DNA of 64,000 nucleotides, taken from the NCBI RefSeq assembly GCF_001865015.1, contig NZ_MJGV01000026.1:69002-133001 (forward strand), read 5' to 3'. The notes under the pieces are model-generated. The model saw only the letters and a list, made by a program, of their open reading frames with translations. It did no database searches and was not told the origin of the DNA. Below are positions 1 through 8,705 of the stretch, piece by piece (positions within the stretch are counted from its first letter, which is position 1; each line of letters begins with the position of its first letter). This stretch comes from Curtobacterium sp. MMLR14_010 (lineage in GTDB: Bacteria > Actinomycetota > Actinomycetes > Actinomycetales > Microbacteriaceae). The translations under genes were made by a program, and so were the position numbers.

Positions 1-66
1 GAGCCTCCCGTCCGGTGTGCCAGAATCGCGATCGTCGGCGACGGAGCCGGCATCCAGAGGGGGAGC
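1..66. other. window-edge intergenic stretch with half of a palindromic terminator
   Basis: The first 13 bases (GAGCCTCCCGTCC) are the right arm of the GGACGGGAGGCTC palindrome seen at several gene ends further along. An upstream gene therefore probably ends just outside the window. A purine-rich ribosome-binding site, GAGGGGGAG, lies directly before the ATG at 67. Nothing else is recognisable. Confidence 0.5.
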
Positions 67-3000
67 ATGTCGGGCAGCCGCGGGACGCCGTTCTGGGTGC
101 GCAGCGTGCGTCGACGCCCTGCCGCGAGCGTCGTCCTGACGGTGCTCGCCGTCATCACCACGATCGTCTCGGTCCTCGCGCCGCTCATGCTGCGGGCCGT
201 CGAGCAGGCCACCCTCGACGACGCCCTCGACCGTGGCGGCGTCCGGGCGACGTCCATCGCCGCGTCCGCCGAGATCGAGGTCGGCAGCCTGACCGACGCC
301 GAGGAGGCGGTCGTGGCCACCACCGGGGCAGCCGAGCACCTGCGGCTCTGGCAGGAGGACGTCGTGTCGGCGGAGTCGGCAGCGCCGGTGTCGTTCCTGC
401 CGCCGGCCTCGGCGGACACGCCGACCGGTGTGGACGGTCGACGCCTGACGCCGTTCGCGGGCATCGAGGGCTCCTGCCGTCGCCTCGGACTGACGGCTGG
501 CCGCTGCCCCGCGAACAAGACCGAGGTGCTCGCGGCGGCCGGTGCGGACCTGCCCGTCGGCACGGTGCTGCCGCTGACGCTGTTCGACATCCCGGAGCAG
601 CGCTTCCGGGTGCGGGTCGTCGGCACCTACGACGCCGCGTCGGGCCCTGGACACGTCGTCGCCAGCCCCGGCCAGCTGTTCGGCAGCGGCGGTGGCGGTG
701 ACCCGGCGCTGGTGACCTCGCTCGCGGGGTTCGCGGAGCTCGGCGTCGGGGGGACGATGTGGTCCGTCCGAACGCTTGAGCCCGGCACCCGACTCGACGA
801 CCTGCCGGCGGTGATCGACGACGTGCAGGCGGCGCGAGACGGCACGCTCACCGTCGGTGCCGCCCAGTCGGCGGTCTCGGTCACGCAGCAGATCGACGCC
901 CTGGTCGACCGGGTGGCCGACGGCAACGACGCAGCGACCGTGATCGTCGCGGTGTCGGCGCTGCAGGCCATGATCGTGGCGTGGTTCGCGCAGGGGGTGC
1001 TCGCGGCCCGGGTCGGACGTGCCCGCGCCGGGGAGTGGGGCCTCGCCCGGCTCCGAGGGCTCTCGGCCCGCCGACGGTCCACCACCGTGCTGCTCGAACC
1101 CGTGGTCGCCACGCTCGTCGGAAGCGCGGTCGGCGCCGTCCTCGGCGTGGTGCTCGCCGGTGTCCTGAGCCGGGTCGTGCTCGGCGCCGACGCCCCCGGG
1201 CTCGAGCCGACCCGGCTGCCGGTCGTGCTCGCCCTCGCGGCCTCCGTGCTCGGGTCGGTCGTCGCGCTCCTCGTCGCGAGCACCCGTGCCGCCAGGGTCC
1301 CGCTCGTCGACCTGCTCCGGCGGGCGACCGAACCGCGGGCGCTGTCGCGGACGGGCGCCGTGGTGCAGGCCGTCGCCGTCATCGCCGCGGTCGTCGGGCT
1401 GGCGGCGGTCGTCACCCAGCGCCGCATCGACGGCCTCGGGATCGCCCTGCTCGCACCGACGCTCGTCGCCGTCCTCGTCGCTGTCGTCGGGTTGCGCATC
1501 AGCGTCGCGGTCGTCCGCCGTCGGGCCGCTCGCCCCGCACGCTCCCTGGTCGAGCTCCTGGCGCTGCGGCGGATCAGCCGGACGCCCTCCGTCCTGACGA
1601 CGGCGGTCATGGTCGTGATGGGCGTCGCCCTGGCGGTGTCGTCGAGCCAGTCCGCGGTGCTCGCGGTGCGGCTCGCCGACGACCGGGCGGCCGCGGAGCT
1701 CGGAGCGGCGACGGTGCTCGACGTCAGCGTGCGCGAGGGCGTCCCCTTCGTGGACACCGTCCGGCGGGCCGACCCCTCCGGACACGTCGCGATGGCCGTG
1801 GAGACCGCCACGACCGGCGCCGGGGTCGGCCGACTCGTCGCCGTCGACTCCACCCGGTTGGCGGCCGTCAGCGCGTGGCGGTCGTCGTGGGGCGGCGAAC
1901 GCTTCGACCGTGCCGCTCGGGCCCTGCGCCCCACCGGCGGTCCGGCCCTGCGGTTCAGCGGCGACCGGCTCGCCGTCACGCTCGCGGACGTGGGCGCCCC
2001 GGACGGGGAGGCCGCCAAGACCTACGACACCGCCGACCCGGACGACGTCGACGTGGTCGCGGTGGTGCAGTCCGGGGACGCCTGGCGACGCGTCGACCTC
2101 GGCGCACCGCGCGACGGCACCCTGACCAGCACGGGCGATGCCGTGGCGTGCGAGGACGGGTGCCGCCTGGTGTCCCTGGGGCTGGAGAACCACTCGGTCG
2201 ACAGCGCGCCGTACGGCCTCGGCGTCACCGTCACGGGCATCGCCGTCGGGACCGGGGACGCGCTCCGGCCCGTGGACGACCGCTGGCTCTCGTCCGAGCG
2301 GTGGCGCGACCGGATCGGCGACAGCTCCCTGACCGACGGCCGGCCGACCTCGGTGCTCGGGCAGACCCGCGACGGGCTGCGCATCTCGTGGGTCGACCCG
2401 ACCGGGACGGGGACTCCCAGCATCGCGCCGCGCGACGCCCCGGAACCGCTGCCGGCGGTCATCGGCCGCGGGACGGTGACGGACGCGTTCGCCGGGGTGG
2501 AGAACGGGGTGCTCGGCATCGCCCCGTCCGGCGACTCCCGTGTCCTCGGCGTCGTCGGACGGGCACCGACGCTCCCGCGGGTGCTCGGCGACGGCGCACT
2601 GGTCGACCTCGAGGTGGCCGGACGCGTCTCGGACACCACCTCGCCCGACATCCGCCACGAGGTCTGGCTCGCACCGGGGAACCACGCCGGGGTCGTCGCC
2701 GCACTGGCACGCCGCGGGATCTCCGTCGAGGCGCGGCACACGCTCGCCGACGCCGAGCACCGGGCGGAACGGGCGGCCCCGCCACGCGGAGCGCTCATCG
2801 GCGTCCCGATCGCGCTCGCAGCCCTGGCACTGACGCTGCTCGTGGTCGCGGGGGTCGGGGTGGTCGGTGCCGCCGCCCGTCGTGAGGACGCGGCGACCCT
2901 GCGGACCGCGGGCTTCCGACGCAGCGCCGTCCGCCGGGCCCTGTTCCTCGAGACCTTCCTGCCCGCCGCCCTCGCCGTGGTCGCCGGGGCGGTCGCGAGC

Positions 3001-3255
3001 ACGGCGGCGACGCTCCTGACCGCGGAACGGCTCCCCTTGCGGCTCGGTGCACTGCCCCCGATGGGCAACCCGGTGGACGTGTGGACGGTCGTCGGGATCA
3101 CGCTCGCGGCACTGGCTGCCGTCGCGGCGGTGTCGGCGGCGACGGCGGCGTTCGCCACGCGGCCGACGCGGCCGGGGGCAGGGCCGGGTGCGGGTGCGGG
3201 TGCGGGTGCGGGTGCCGGCGCGCAGGGACCTTCCCGTGTCGGAGGTGTCCGATGA
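67..3255 (+). CDS. large FtsX-like ABC transporter permease
   Basis: Membrane component of an ABC exporter of the FtsX/MacB type, about 1062 residues. One TM lies near residue 20-40, followed by a large extracytoplasmic domain. Six TMs cluster at about 290-525, a second extracytoplasmic domain follows (about 530-910), and three TMs end the protein (about 915-940, 965-990, 1005-1030). This ten-TM, two-lobed layout means a single chain can supply both halves of the transporter. The C-terminus is a Gly/Ala tail encoded by a GCGGGT hexamer repeat. The start follows GAGGGGGAG. The stop overlaps the next ATPase by 4 nt (ATGA), so the three genes 67-4932 form one translationally coupled operon. The substrate cannot be read from sequence; lipid, peptide or antibiotic export are family possibilities. 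Confidence 0.85.
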   Translation: MSGSRGTPFWVRSVRRRPAASVVLTVLAVITTIVSVLAPLMLRAVEQATLDDALDRGGVRATSIAASAEIEVGSLTDAEEAVVATTGAAEHLRLWQEDVVSAESAAPVSFLPPASADTPTGVDGRRLTPFAGIEGSCRRLGLTAGRCPANKTEVLAAAGADLPVGTVLPLTLFDIPEQRFRVRVVGTYDAASGPGHVVASPGQLFGSGGGGDPALVTSLAGFAELGVGGTMWSVRTLEPGTRLDDLPAVIDDVQAARDGTLTVGAAQSAVSVTQQIDALVDRVADGNDAATVIVAVSALQAMIVAWFAQGVLAARVGRARAGEWGLARLRGLSARRRSTTVLLEPVVATLVGSAVGAVLGVVLAGVLSRVVLGADAPGLEPTRLPVVLALAASVLGSVVALLVASTRAARVPLVDLLRRATEPRALSRTGAVVQAVAVIAAVVGLAAVVTQRRIDGLGIALLAPTLVAVLVAVVGLRISVAVVRRRAARPARSLVELLALRRISRTPSVLTTAVMVVMGVALAVSSSQSAVLAVRLADDRAAAELGAATVLDVSVREGVPFVDTVRRADPSGHVAMAVETATTGAGVGRLVAVDSTRLAAVSAWRSSWGGERFDRAARALRPTGGPALRFSGDRLAVTLADVGAPDGEAAKTYDTADPDDVDVVAVVQSGDAWRRVDLGAPRDGTLTSTGDAVACEDGCRLVSLGLENHSVDSAPYGLGVTVTGIAVGTGDALRPVDDRWLSSERWRDRIGDSSLTDGRPTSVLGQTRDGLRISWVDPTGTGTPSIAPRDAPEPLPAVIGRGTVTDAFAGVENGVLGIAPSGDSRVLGVVGRAPTLPRVLGDGALVDLEVAGRVSDTTSPDIRHEVWLAPGNHAGVVAALARRGISVEARHTLADAEHRAERAAPPRGALIGVPIALAALALTLLVVAGVGVVGAAARREDAATLRTAGFRRSAVRRALFLETFLPAALAVVAGAVASTAATLLTAERLPLRLGALPPMGNPVDVWTVVGITLAALAAVAAVSAATAAFATRPTRPGAGPGAGAGAGAGAGAQGPSRVGGVR

Positions 3256-4118
3256 GCCGCCGCCGACCGACCACGTCCGAGCCGCCTGCCCGGCCCGCTG
3301 CCGCCTTCCGTGCCGCGGGGCTCGTGCACGTCTACCGCGAGGCCGAGACCGACGTCGCGGCCCTCCGCGGCATCGACCTCACCGTGCCGCCCGGGCAGCG
3401 CGTCGCCCTGCTCGGCCCGTCCGGCTCCGGGAAGTCGACGCTGCTGTCGATCGCCGCCGGCCTGATGCGTCCGAGCGCGGGGATCGCCAGCGTCTGGGAC
3501 CAGGACCTCGGCGCCGCCGGCCCGGCCGACCTCGAGCGGCTCCGGCGGGACGTGCTCGGGCTGATGCTGCAGGGCGCGGACGTGAACCTCATCGGGCACG
3601 AGTCCGCGCACGCCAACGTCGCCTGGACGGTCCGCGGGACAGCCGACCGCGACGCCTCCCTGGGCGAGCGGGTCCTCGCCGCCGGCGGGGTCGAGGACGA
3701 CGGCCGTCCGGTCGCCCGGCTCTCGCCGTCCCAGCGACAGACCGCTGCGCTCGCCGTGGCACTGGCGACCCGGCCGCGGCTGCTCCTGGCCGACGAACCG
3801 ACGAGCCGCATCGACGACCACGCCCGCGAGGCGCTGCTCGACCTGCTCGTGACGGAGACCGAGCGCGAGGGCATCGCCGTGCTCCTCGTCACGCACGACG
3901 AACGGGTCGCGCGGCGCATGCAGCGGATGGTCCACCTGCGCGACGGACGCGTGGGCGAGGAGGACTCCGGCTCCGGTCGCCGTGCGGTCGTCACCGCCGA
4001 CGGGTCGGTACCGATCCCCGAGCACCTCCGTGCCGGGTGGCCTGCTGGAGCCCTCGTCACGGTCGAGCCCGACGGCAGCGGCGGCCTGGTCGTCCGACGG
4101 ACCGAGGAGACCCCGTGA
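3252..4118 (+). CDS. ABC transporter ATP-binding protein, degenerate signature (NBD1)
   Basis: Cytoplasmic nucleotide-binding subunit, 288 residues, LolD/MacB-like. Walker A GPSGSGKST is intact (residues 55-63), as are the Q-loop Gln (about Q107), Walker B with catalytic Glu (LLLADEP, D191/E192) and the switch His (LLVTHDE, H225). The ABC signature is not intact: LSGGQ is replaced by LSPSQ (167-171). The C-terminus carries an extra 50 residues beyond the usual NBD. The start ATG overlaps the permease stop. It probably pairs with the complementary degenerate ATPase directly downstream to energise the FtsX-like permease. Confidence 0.88.
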   Translation: MSRRRPTTSEPPARPAAAFRAAGLVHVYREAETDVAALRGIDLTVPPGQRVALLGPSGSGKSTLLSIAAGLMRPSAGIASVWDQDLGAAGPADLERLRRDVLGLMLQGADVNLIGHESAHANVAWTVRGTADRDASLGERVLAAGGVEDDGRPVARLSPSQRQTAALAVALATRPRLLLADEPTSRIDDHAREALLDLLVTETEREGIAVLLVTHDERVARRMQRMVHLRDGRVGEEDSGSGRRAVVTADGSVPIPEHLRAGWPAGALVTVEPDGSGGLVVRRTEETP

Positions 4119-4131
4119 CCGAGGAGACAGC

Positions 4132-4932
4132 GTGACCGAGAGCACGACGACCGGCGCCGAGGCCGAGGCCGGCGCCGGCGCCGAGGCCACAGCGCACCCG
4201 AGCGCCCGGCACCAGCCCGCGCTCCGCTTCGACCACTTCACCGTGGAGCTCGACGGCCGCGACCTGTTCGCCGCCGACCTCCGCGTGGAGCCGGGCGCGA
4301 TCGTGGTGGTCTCCGCGCCGGGTGGGGACGACGCGACCGTGGTGCTCGACGCCGTCGTGCACGTGCTGACCGGCGACACCGAGCCCGTGCCGTGGCGCAC
4401 GACCGGCACGGTCCGGCTCGAGACGACGGACGCGGCGCTCGACACCGCGGCCGCCCCCGATGACGCAGCAACGACCCCCACGCCGCCGCCCGGCTCCGTC
4501 GCCGTGATGCCCCGCGACCACGCCCTCATCGGCGCCCTCACCGCCACCGAGAACATCGCGCTCGGGCTCCTCGCCCAGCGCCGGGGCACCTCGCCGGACC
4601 CGGCGGCGATCGGCGCCGTGCTCGACGCCCTCGGAGTGCCGGACGCCGTGCGGCACAACCTCGCGGAGCAGCTCTCCGGAGGCCAGCAGCAGCGCGTGGC
4701 CCTCGCCCGCGCCCTGGTGACGGACGCGGCCCTCATCGTCCTCGACGACCCGACGAGCGAGCTCGACCCGGCGTCGCGGCAGCGCGTGCACGAAGCAGTC
4801 GCCACCGTCGCCGAGCGCGGACGGATCGTGCTCCTGGCGGCGCCGGACCAGGACGACCTGCCCCCGCACTCGCTGCACCTCCGGGTCGGTCGACGGGGCC
4901 GCCACGCCCGCGCCGACGCCGATCCCGAGTAG
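4132..4932 (+). CDS. ABC transporter ATP-binding protein, degenerate Walker sites (NBD2)
   Basis: Second ATPase of the operon, 266 residues from a GTG start 13 nt after the previous stop. The signature LSGGQQQR (181-188) is perfect. The P-loop position reads SAPGGDDAT (61-69), with no Lys and no GKS/T. The Q-loop Gln is Arg (MPRDH, 126-130), Walker B is LIVLDD with Asp replacing the catalytic Glu (D205/D206), and the switch His is replaced in LLAAPDQ (234-240). An Ala/Glu-rich N-terminal extension of about 28 residues and an insertion at about 95-120 are also unusual. It is unlikely to hydrolyse ATP itself but can offer its LSGGQ to the Walker site of the upstream ATPase. This is degeneration rather than decay, because the frame is intact and the signature is conserved. 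Confidence 0.85.
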   Translation: MTESTTTGAEAEAGAGAEATAHPSARHQPALRFDHFTVELDGRDLFAADLRVEPGAIVVVSAPGGDDATVVLDAVVHVLTGDTEPVPWRTTGTVRLETTDAALDTAAAPDDAATTPTPPPGSVAVMPRDHALIGALTATENIALGLLAQRRGTSPDPAAIGAVLDALGVPDAVRHNLAEQLSGGQQQRVALARALVTDAALIVLDDPTSELDPASRQRVHEAVATVAERGRIVLLAAPDQDDLPPHSLHLRVGRRGRHARADADPE

Positions 4933-4986
4933 CAGGTCCCCCATCTGTCCAGGGAGCGCGGTCGTCCCGCGCGTACGGTCCCTGGC

Positions 4987-5508
4987 ATGACTGACGAGAA
5001 CGCACGCCACCGCCCGGAAGAGGACGCTTCGCGGCTGGGACTCGTCGTCGTCGGGGAGGCAGCAGCGCTGCAGTCCGGTGACGAGGCGGCTCTGGACGCG
5101 AGCATGGAGAACATCCGCGAGACGATCGAGGACATGATCGACGAGCCCCTGACCGAACGGCAGGAGGAGGTCGTCGAACGGCTCGCATCGGCCGGTGGCA
5201 CCCTGACCGCCGGGTTGAGCGGTGCCCTGGCCGCCCAGACCGGTCGTCCGGTCGACGACGTCCTCGAGGGCGCGGCCCGCAGCATCATCTGGCAGGAGCG
5301 CCTGTCCGCCGACCGTGACCGCGCGGCAGCCGCCGAGCAGGCCGACGGCGTCGAGCAGCACGACGCCGAGCCGGAACAGCGCCGCATCTCCGACGACCAG
5401 CGGCAGCGCTCCGGCGAGGACACCCGTCGCGACGCCCAGGACGGCAACGACGGACGGGTCGGCGCCGACGAGCCCGACGACCGCCGACGGCGCCGGGACG
5501 AGCGCTAG
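4987..5508 (+). CDS. hypothetical protein with acidic/charged C-terminus
   Basis: Product of 173 residues that I do not recognise. Residues 1-105 look folded and mostly helical, with the stretch DDVLEGAARSIIWQER. Residues 110-173 are a low-complexity tail rich in Asp, Glu, Gln and Arg. There is no signal peptide, TM segment or cysteine. A TACGGT hexamer at 4974-4979 lies 7 nt before the ATG and there is no Shine-Dalgarno sequence, which fits a leaderless transcript separate from the ABC operon 54 nt upstream. Confidence 0.6.
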   Translation: MTDENARHRPEEDASRLGLVVVGEAAALQSGDEAALDASMENIRETIEDMIDEPLTERQEEVVERLASAGGTLTAGLSGALAAQTGRPVDDVLEGAARSIIWQERLSADRDRAAAAEQADGVEQHDAEPEQRRISDDQRQRSGEDTRRDAQDGNDGRVGADEPDDRRRRRDER

Positions 5509-5563
5509 CCAAGCACCCGGGGCCAAGCGTCCGGGGCCGAGCACCCGGGGCCACCCACCCGGG
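5509..5563. repeat. 14-bp tandem repeat, four units
   Basis: Starting directly after the preceding stop codon, units of the form CCAAGCACCCGGGG run head to tail at 5509, 5523, 5537 and 5551, with one to four changes between units. The rest of the gap to 5652 is C/G-rich with nested CCCGGG palindromes and may help end transcription. Confidence 0.7.
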
Positions 5564-5639
5564 CCACCGCCCGGCGGCCCACCCGGGTCACCCCGGGGAA
5601 ACACGAGGTCACGAACGCCTGCCTCGCGTCCCTTCCCCG

Positions 5640-5645
5640 TACCGT
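5640..5645 (+). promoter_or_regulatory. leaderless -10 element for the flavin monooxygenase
   Basis: TACCGT ends 7 nt before the ATG at 5653 and no Shine-Dalgarno sequence intervenes. Spacing and hexamer match the TANNNT pattern found before about 17 other genes here. Confidence 0.55.
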
Positions 5646-5652
5646 CGGGACC

Positions 5653-7017
5653 ATGCCGAAGCGACTCCTGCTCAACGTCTTCGAGATGAACTGCGTCGGG
5701 CACATCACCCACGGCCTGTGGCGCCTGCCCGGGAACAACCGACACCGGTACACGGACATCCGCTACTGGACCGAACTCGCCCGATCGGCCGAGGCCGGAC
5801 AGTTCGATGCCGTCTTCATCGCCGATGTGCTCGGCGCCTACGACGTGTACGGCGGCTCCGCCGCACCGGCCCTGCGCGAGGGCCTGCAGATCCCGAACAA
5901 CGACCCGATGCTCGTCGTGCCCGCCATGGCCGCCGTGACCGAGCACCTCGGGTTCGGCATCACGTTCTCGACGAGCTACGAGCCGCCCTTCGCCTTCGCC
6001 CGGCGCATGTCCACGCTCGACCACCTGACGAACGGCCGGGTCGGCTGGAACGTCGTCACGAGCTACCTGCCGAACGCGGCGCGGAACTTCGGCCTGGCGA
6101 CGGAGATCCCGCACGACACCCGGTACGAGATCGCCGACGAGTACCTCGACGTGCTCTACCAGCTGTGGGAGGGCTCGTGGGAGGACGACGCCGTCCTCCG
6201 CGACGCCGAACGGGGGATCTACACCGACCCGGACAAGGTCCACCCGATCGACCACGTCGGCGAGCACTTCCGCGTCGCGGGCCCACACCTCTCCGAGCCG
6301 TCGCCACAGCGCACCCCGGCGCTGTTCCTCGCGACCGGCTCCCCCGCCGGCATCGCCCGCGCCGGCCAGCACGCCGAGGTCGTCTTCACCGGTGGCCACG
6401 GCGTCCAGCGGACCGCCGACGCCGTCCGCGACGCCGCCCAGGCAGCCGGCCGGGACCGCGGCGACGTCCGGTTCGTCACGCAGGCAGCCGTGATCACGGC
6501 GCCGACCCAGCGCGAGGTCGACGACAAGGTGGCCCAGTACCGCGCCTTCGCGAGCGAGGAGGGCCCGCTCGTCCACGGCAGCGTCCCCTTCGACGCGCTC
6601 TCCCACCCGCGCAGCCGCACGGTGCGCGACGCCCTCGAGGCCGAGGGGGTCGACGGCGGCGAACGCCTGGTCGGCCGGGTCGCACTCGACGCCACCGTCG
6701 GGGAGCTGCTCGACCGGGTGAACGAGGCCTGGCACGGCGCGTTCTGGGCCGCGGGCGTCCCCGAGGCGGTCACCGAGCAGATCGAGGGCTGGCTCGACGA
6801 CGACGGGATCGACGGCATCAACCTGCGCCAGTACCACTCGTTCGACACGGTCCGCGACTTCGGCCGGTACGTCACACCGCTGCTGCAGGAGCGCGGTCGC
6901 CTGCCCGAGCGCTACACGCCCGGCGAGACGCTGCGCGAACGCGTGACCGGAGGCCCCGCCCGGCTCCCGGCGTCGCACCCCGCCGCCGCACACCGCCGGT
7001 CCGGCGTCCCCGCCTGA
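5653..7017 (+). CDS. LLM-class flavin-dependent monooxygenase, NtaA/SnaA/DszA family
   Basis: Two-component FMN-dependent monooxygenase of the bacterial luciferase-like superfamily, 454 residues, the normal length for the nitrilotriacetate/dibenzothiophene-sulfone branch. Typical traits are the N-terminal RLLLNVFEMNCVGH strand, FDAVFIADVLG, the conserved TSYEPPFAFARRMSTLDH segment, GRVGWNVVTSY, and a C-terminal GIDGINL followed by a helix. These enzymes need a separate FMN reductase for reduced flavin, and none is encoded nearby. The substrate is unknown; organosulfur or xenobiotic compounds are typical. The gene is monocistronic, with a leaderless promoter and a strong terminator downstream. 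Confidence 0.88.
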   Translation: MPKRLLLNVFEMNCVGHITHGLWRLPGNNRHRYTDIRYWTELARSAEAGQFDAVFIADVLGAYDVYGGSAAPALREGLQIPNNDPMLVVPAMAAVTEHLGFGITFSTSYEPPFAFARRMSTLDHLTNGRVGWNVVTSYLPNAARNFGLATEIPHDTRYEIADEYLDVLYQLWEGSWEDDAVLRDAERGIYTDPDKVHPIDHVGEHFRVAGPHLSEPSPQRTPALFLATGSPAGIARAGQHAEVVFTGGHGVQRTADAVRDAAQAAGRDRGDVRFVTQAAVITAPTQREVDDKVAQYRAFASEEGPLVHGSVPFDALSHPRSRTVRDALEAEGVDGGERLVGRVALDATVGELLDRVNEAWHGAFWAAGVPEAVTEQIEGWLDDDGIDGINLRQYHSFDTVRDFGRYVTPLLQERGRLPERYTPGETLRERVTGGPARLPASHPAAAHRRSGVPA

Positions 7018-7030
7018 GTCCACCCGGGAC

Positions 7031-7073
7031 GGACTGGAGGCTCCCCACCGGCCCGGTGGGGAGCCTCCAGTCC
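7031..7073. terminator. 20-bp perfect palindromic terminator
   Basis: GGACTGGAGGCTCCCCACCG (7031-7050) pairs perfectly with 7054-7073 around a 3-nt GCC loop. It lies 14 nt after the monooxygenase stop and between convergent genes, so it probably acts in both directions. The arm is a variant of the GGACGGGAGGC family of gene-end palindromes. Confidence 0.85.
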
Positions 7074-7231
7074 GGCCGTTCCCACCCACACCGCCCGCGA
7101 TGGCAAGTGGGATCGCGCGTGGGAGGTCGGAAGAAACGACCCGCTACGCGCGATCCGACCCCCTGCGCGCGGAACGACTCGCAAGGCGCGGAACGACCTG
7201 CGCGCGGAACGACTCGCGCGGAACGCGCTCC

Positions 7232-8053
7232 CTACGCGCGCCACCAGGCGTCGAAGGGGGTCGCCGGGACCTGGCGCTTGTGCTCCGTGGCGCGGTACCG
7301 GGTCTCGATCGCCTCGGCGACCTCGACCGGCACCTCGCGCCCCTGCAGATAGGCGTCGATCTCGGCGTAGCTCAGGCCGAGGTTGGCCTCGTCCGTCTGG
7401 CCGGGGGTCTCGTCGAGCAGGTCTGCGGTGGGCGCCTTCTCGTAGAGCCGGGCCGGAGCACCGAGGTGCTCGAGGAGCTGCCGCCCCTGGCTCTTCGTGA
7501 GCCCGGTCAGCGGGGTGAGGTCCACGCCGCCGTCGCCGTACTTCGTGAAGAAGCCGGTCACGGCCTCGGCCGCGTGGTCCGTCCCGACGACGAGGAGCCC
7601 GCGCTGCCCGGCCACCGCGTACTGGGCGACCATGCGCATCCGCGCCTTGACGTTGCCCTTGACGAAGTCGCTCAGCGCGACGCCGGCGTCCGCGGTGTCC
7701 TGCACCACGCCGTCGACCCCGTGCTCGATGTTCACGGTGATGCCCGGCTCCGCGGCGATGAACTGCAGCGCGAGCTGGGCGTCGTCCTCGTCGGCCTGCA
7801 CCCGGTAGGGCATCCGCACGGTGGTGAAGGAGACGTCGTGCCCCTCGGCACGGAGCGACTCGACCGCGAGCTGGGACAGCCGTCCGGCAAGGCTGGAGTC
7901 CTGGCCGCCACTGATGGCGAGCACCAGGCCCTTCGCCCCCGTGGTCAGCAGGTAGTCGCGGAGGAAGTCGACGCGACGAGCGACCTCGGCGGCCGGGTCG
8001 ATGTCGGGCTGGACGTTGAGGTCCGCTGCGATGGCGGCTTGGAGTTCACGCAC
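7232..8053 (-). CDS. nadE: ammonia-dependent NAD+ synthetase
   Basis: Final step of NAD+ synthesis: deamido-NAD+ plus ATP and ammonia gives NAD+. From the GTG at 8053 the protein has 273 residues, the size of the E. coli-type NH3-dependent enzyme, without a glutaminase domain. The adenylation P-loop SGGQDS sits at 48-53, followed by [45 protein letters not shown] and the C-terminal [10 protein letters not shown], all hallmark segments. The GTG is preceded by GATACT at 6 nt, consistent with leaderless initiation. A 62-codon ORF ends 32 nt upstream on the same strand. Confidence 0.95.
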   Translation of the reverse strand: MRELQAAIAADLNVQPDIDPAAEVARRVDFLRDYLLTTGAKGLVLAISGGQDSSLAGRLSQLAVESLRAEGHDVSFTTVRMPYRVQADEDDAQLALQFIAAEPGITVNIEHGVDGVVQDTADAGVALSDFVKGNVKARMRMVAQYAVAGQRGLLVVGTDHAAEAVTGFFTKYGDGGVDLTPLTGLTKSQGRQLLEHLGAPARLYEKAPTADLLDETPGQTDEANLGLSYAEIDAYLQGREVPVEVAEAIETRYRATEHKRQVPATPFDAWWRA

Positions 8054-8085
8054 CGCCCCAGTATCCACCGCAGCGCGTGGGACGG

Positions 8086-8274
8086 TCAGGGGACTCGGCG
8101 ACCCGTCAGGTGCGGGGCAGGGCCGTCCGGCGTGATCGTGTTGTCGTGGTCGACGCCGATCGCACACCGGCAGACCACGCTGAGCGTCTCGTCCGGGGTC
8201 CTGAGCAGCCGGAACCGCTCGACGTGTTCGGGGCCGACCGCCCGGTCGAGGGGGTGGGTGTCGTGGTCGTGCAC
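8086..8274 (-). CDS. small conserved-looking hypothetical protein
   Basis: A 62-residue ORF starting at GTG (8274) with a good AGGAG site 5-6 nt upstream and ending 32 nt before nadE. The product is acidic with an His/Asp-rich start (HDHDTH) and a central CRCAIG pair of cysteines. I do not recognise the family. Support comes from the ribosome-binding site and coding-like composition only. Confidence 0.45.
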   Translation of the reverse strand: MHDHDTHPLDRAVGPEHVERFRLLRTPDETLSVVCRCAIGVDHDNTITPDGPAPHLTGRRVP

Positions 8275-8705
8275 GCTCGCTCCTGTCGTTCGTCGCGGTG
8301 GGCGGCGCGGAGTCGGTGCGGTGGGGACCCGAACGCCCCACCGCACCGAGCCCGACATGCGGCCGTCCGCCGCTGATCCGTCCCCCGTGGTGGCAGGGGA
8401 CCCGACGCGGAAGGGATCACCGGCGACGTCACGCCGCGCGGAACGACTCGACACGCCGAAGACACCCGACGCCAGGGGCGTCCGATCGGTCCGTGGGCGT
8501 GACATCCCTGATCCTTCCGGGTCCACGCGGCATCCTCGCCGCGCTGCGGGACACGGGTGGTGAGTCCGTGTCGGCCGATCGGGGTCCACCGTTGTGGGGA
8601 CACCGGTCGATTGCTGAGCAATCTACAAGGGCAGGAGGGGTGCAGGGCGATACCCCCGTTCGGGGCACCGCCGTCCAGCCGACGGGCTACTGCCTGCCCG
8701 ACCGG
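8275..8705. other. 430-bp intergenic region with a lone operator-like palindrome
   Basis: No convincing gene is present. Besides the hairpin at 8314-8348 it holds the odd palindrome GATTGCTGAGCAATC at 8609-8623. This resembles MarR-type operators (ATTGCTNAGCAAT), yet no MarR gene is in the window. On the minus strand a TAGATT hexamer overlaps it and could be a -10 driving the 62-codon ORF. Confidence 0.45.
8314..8348 (-). terminator. 13-bp hairpin ahead of the small ORF
   Basis: CGGTGCGGTGGGG (8314-8326) pairs perfectly with 8336-8348 around a 9-nt loop. It could terminate transcription arriving from the AI-2E transporter gene, or act as an attenuator ahead of the 62-codon ORF. There is no T-run. 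Confidence 0.5.

Noticed and set aside
4132..4932. Second ATPase as a decaying pseudogene
   Set aside because: The frame is intact, the LSGGQ helix is perfect, and its losses exactly complement those of the first ATPase.
2022..7089. Very long open frames on the minus strand opposite the ABC operon and monooxygenase
   Set aside because: High-GC third-position bias keeps antisense frames open; their products are low-complexity Arg/Ser/Pro/Gly sequences, and the plus-strand genes have clear motifs.
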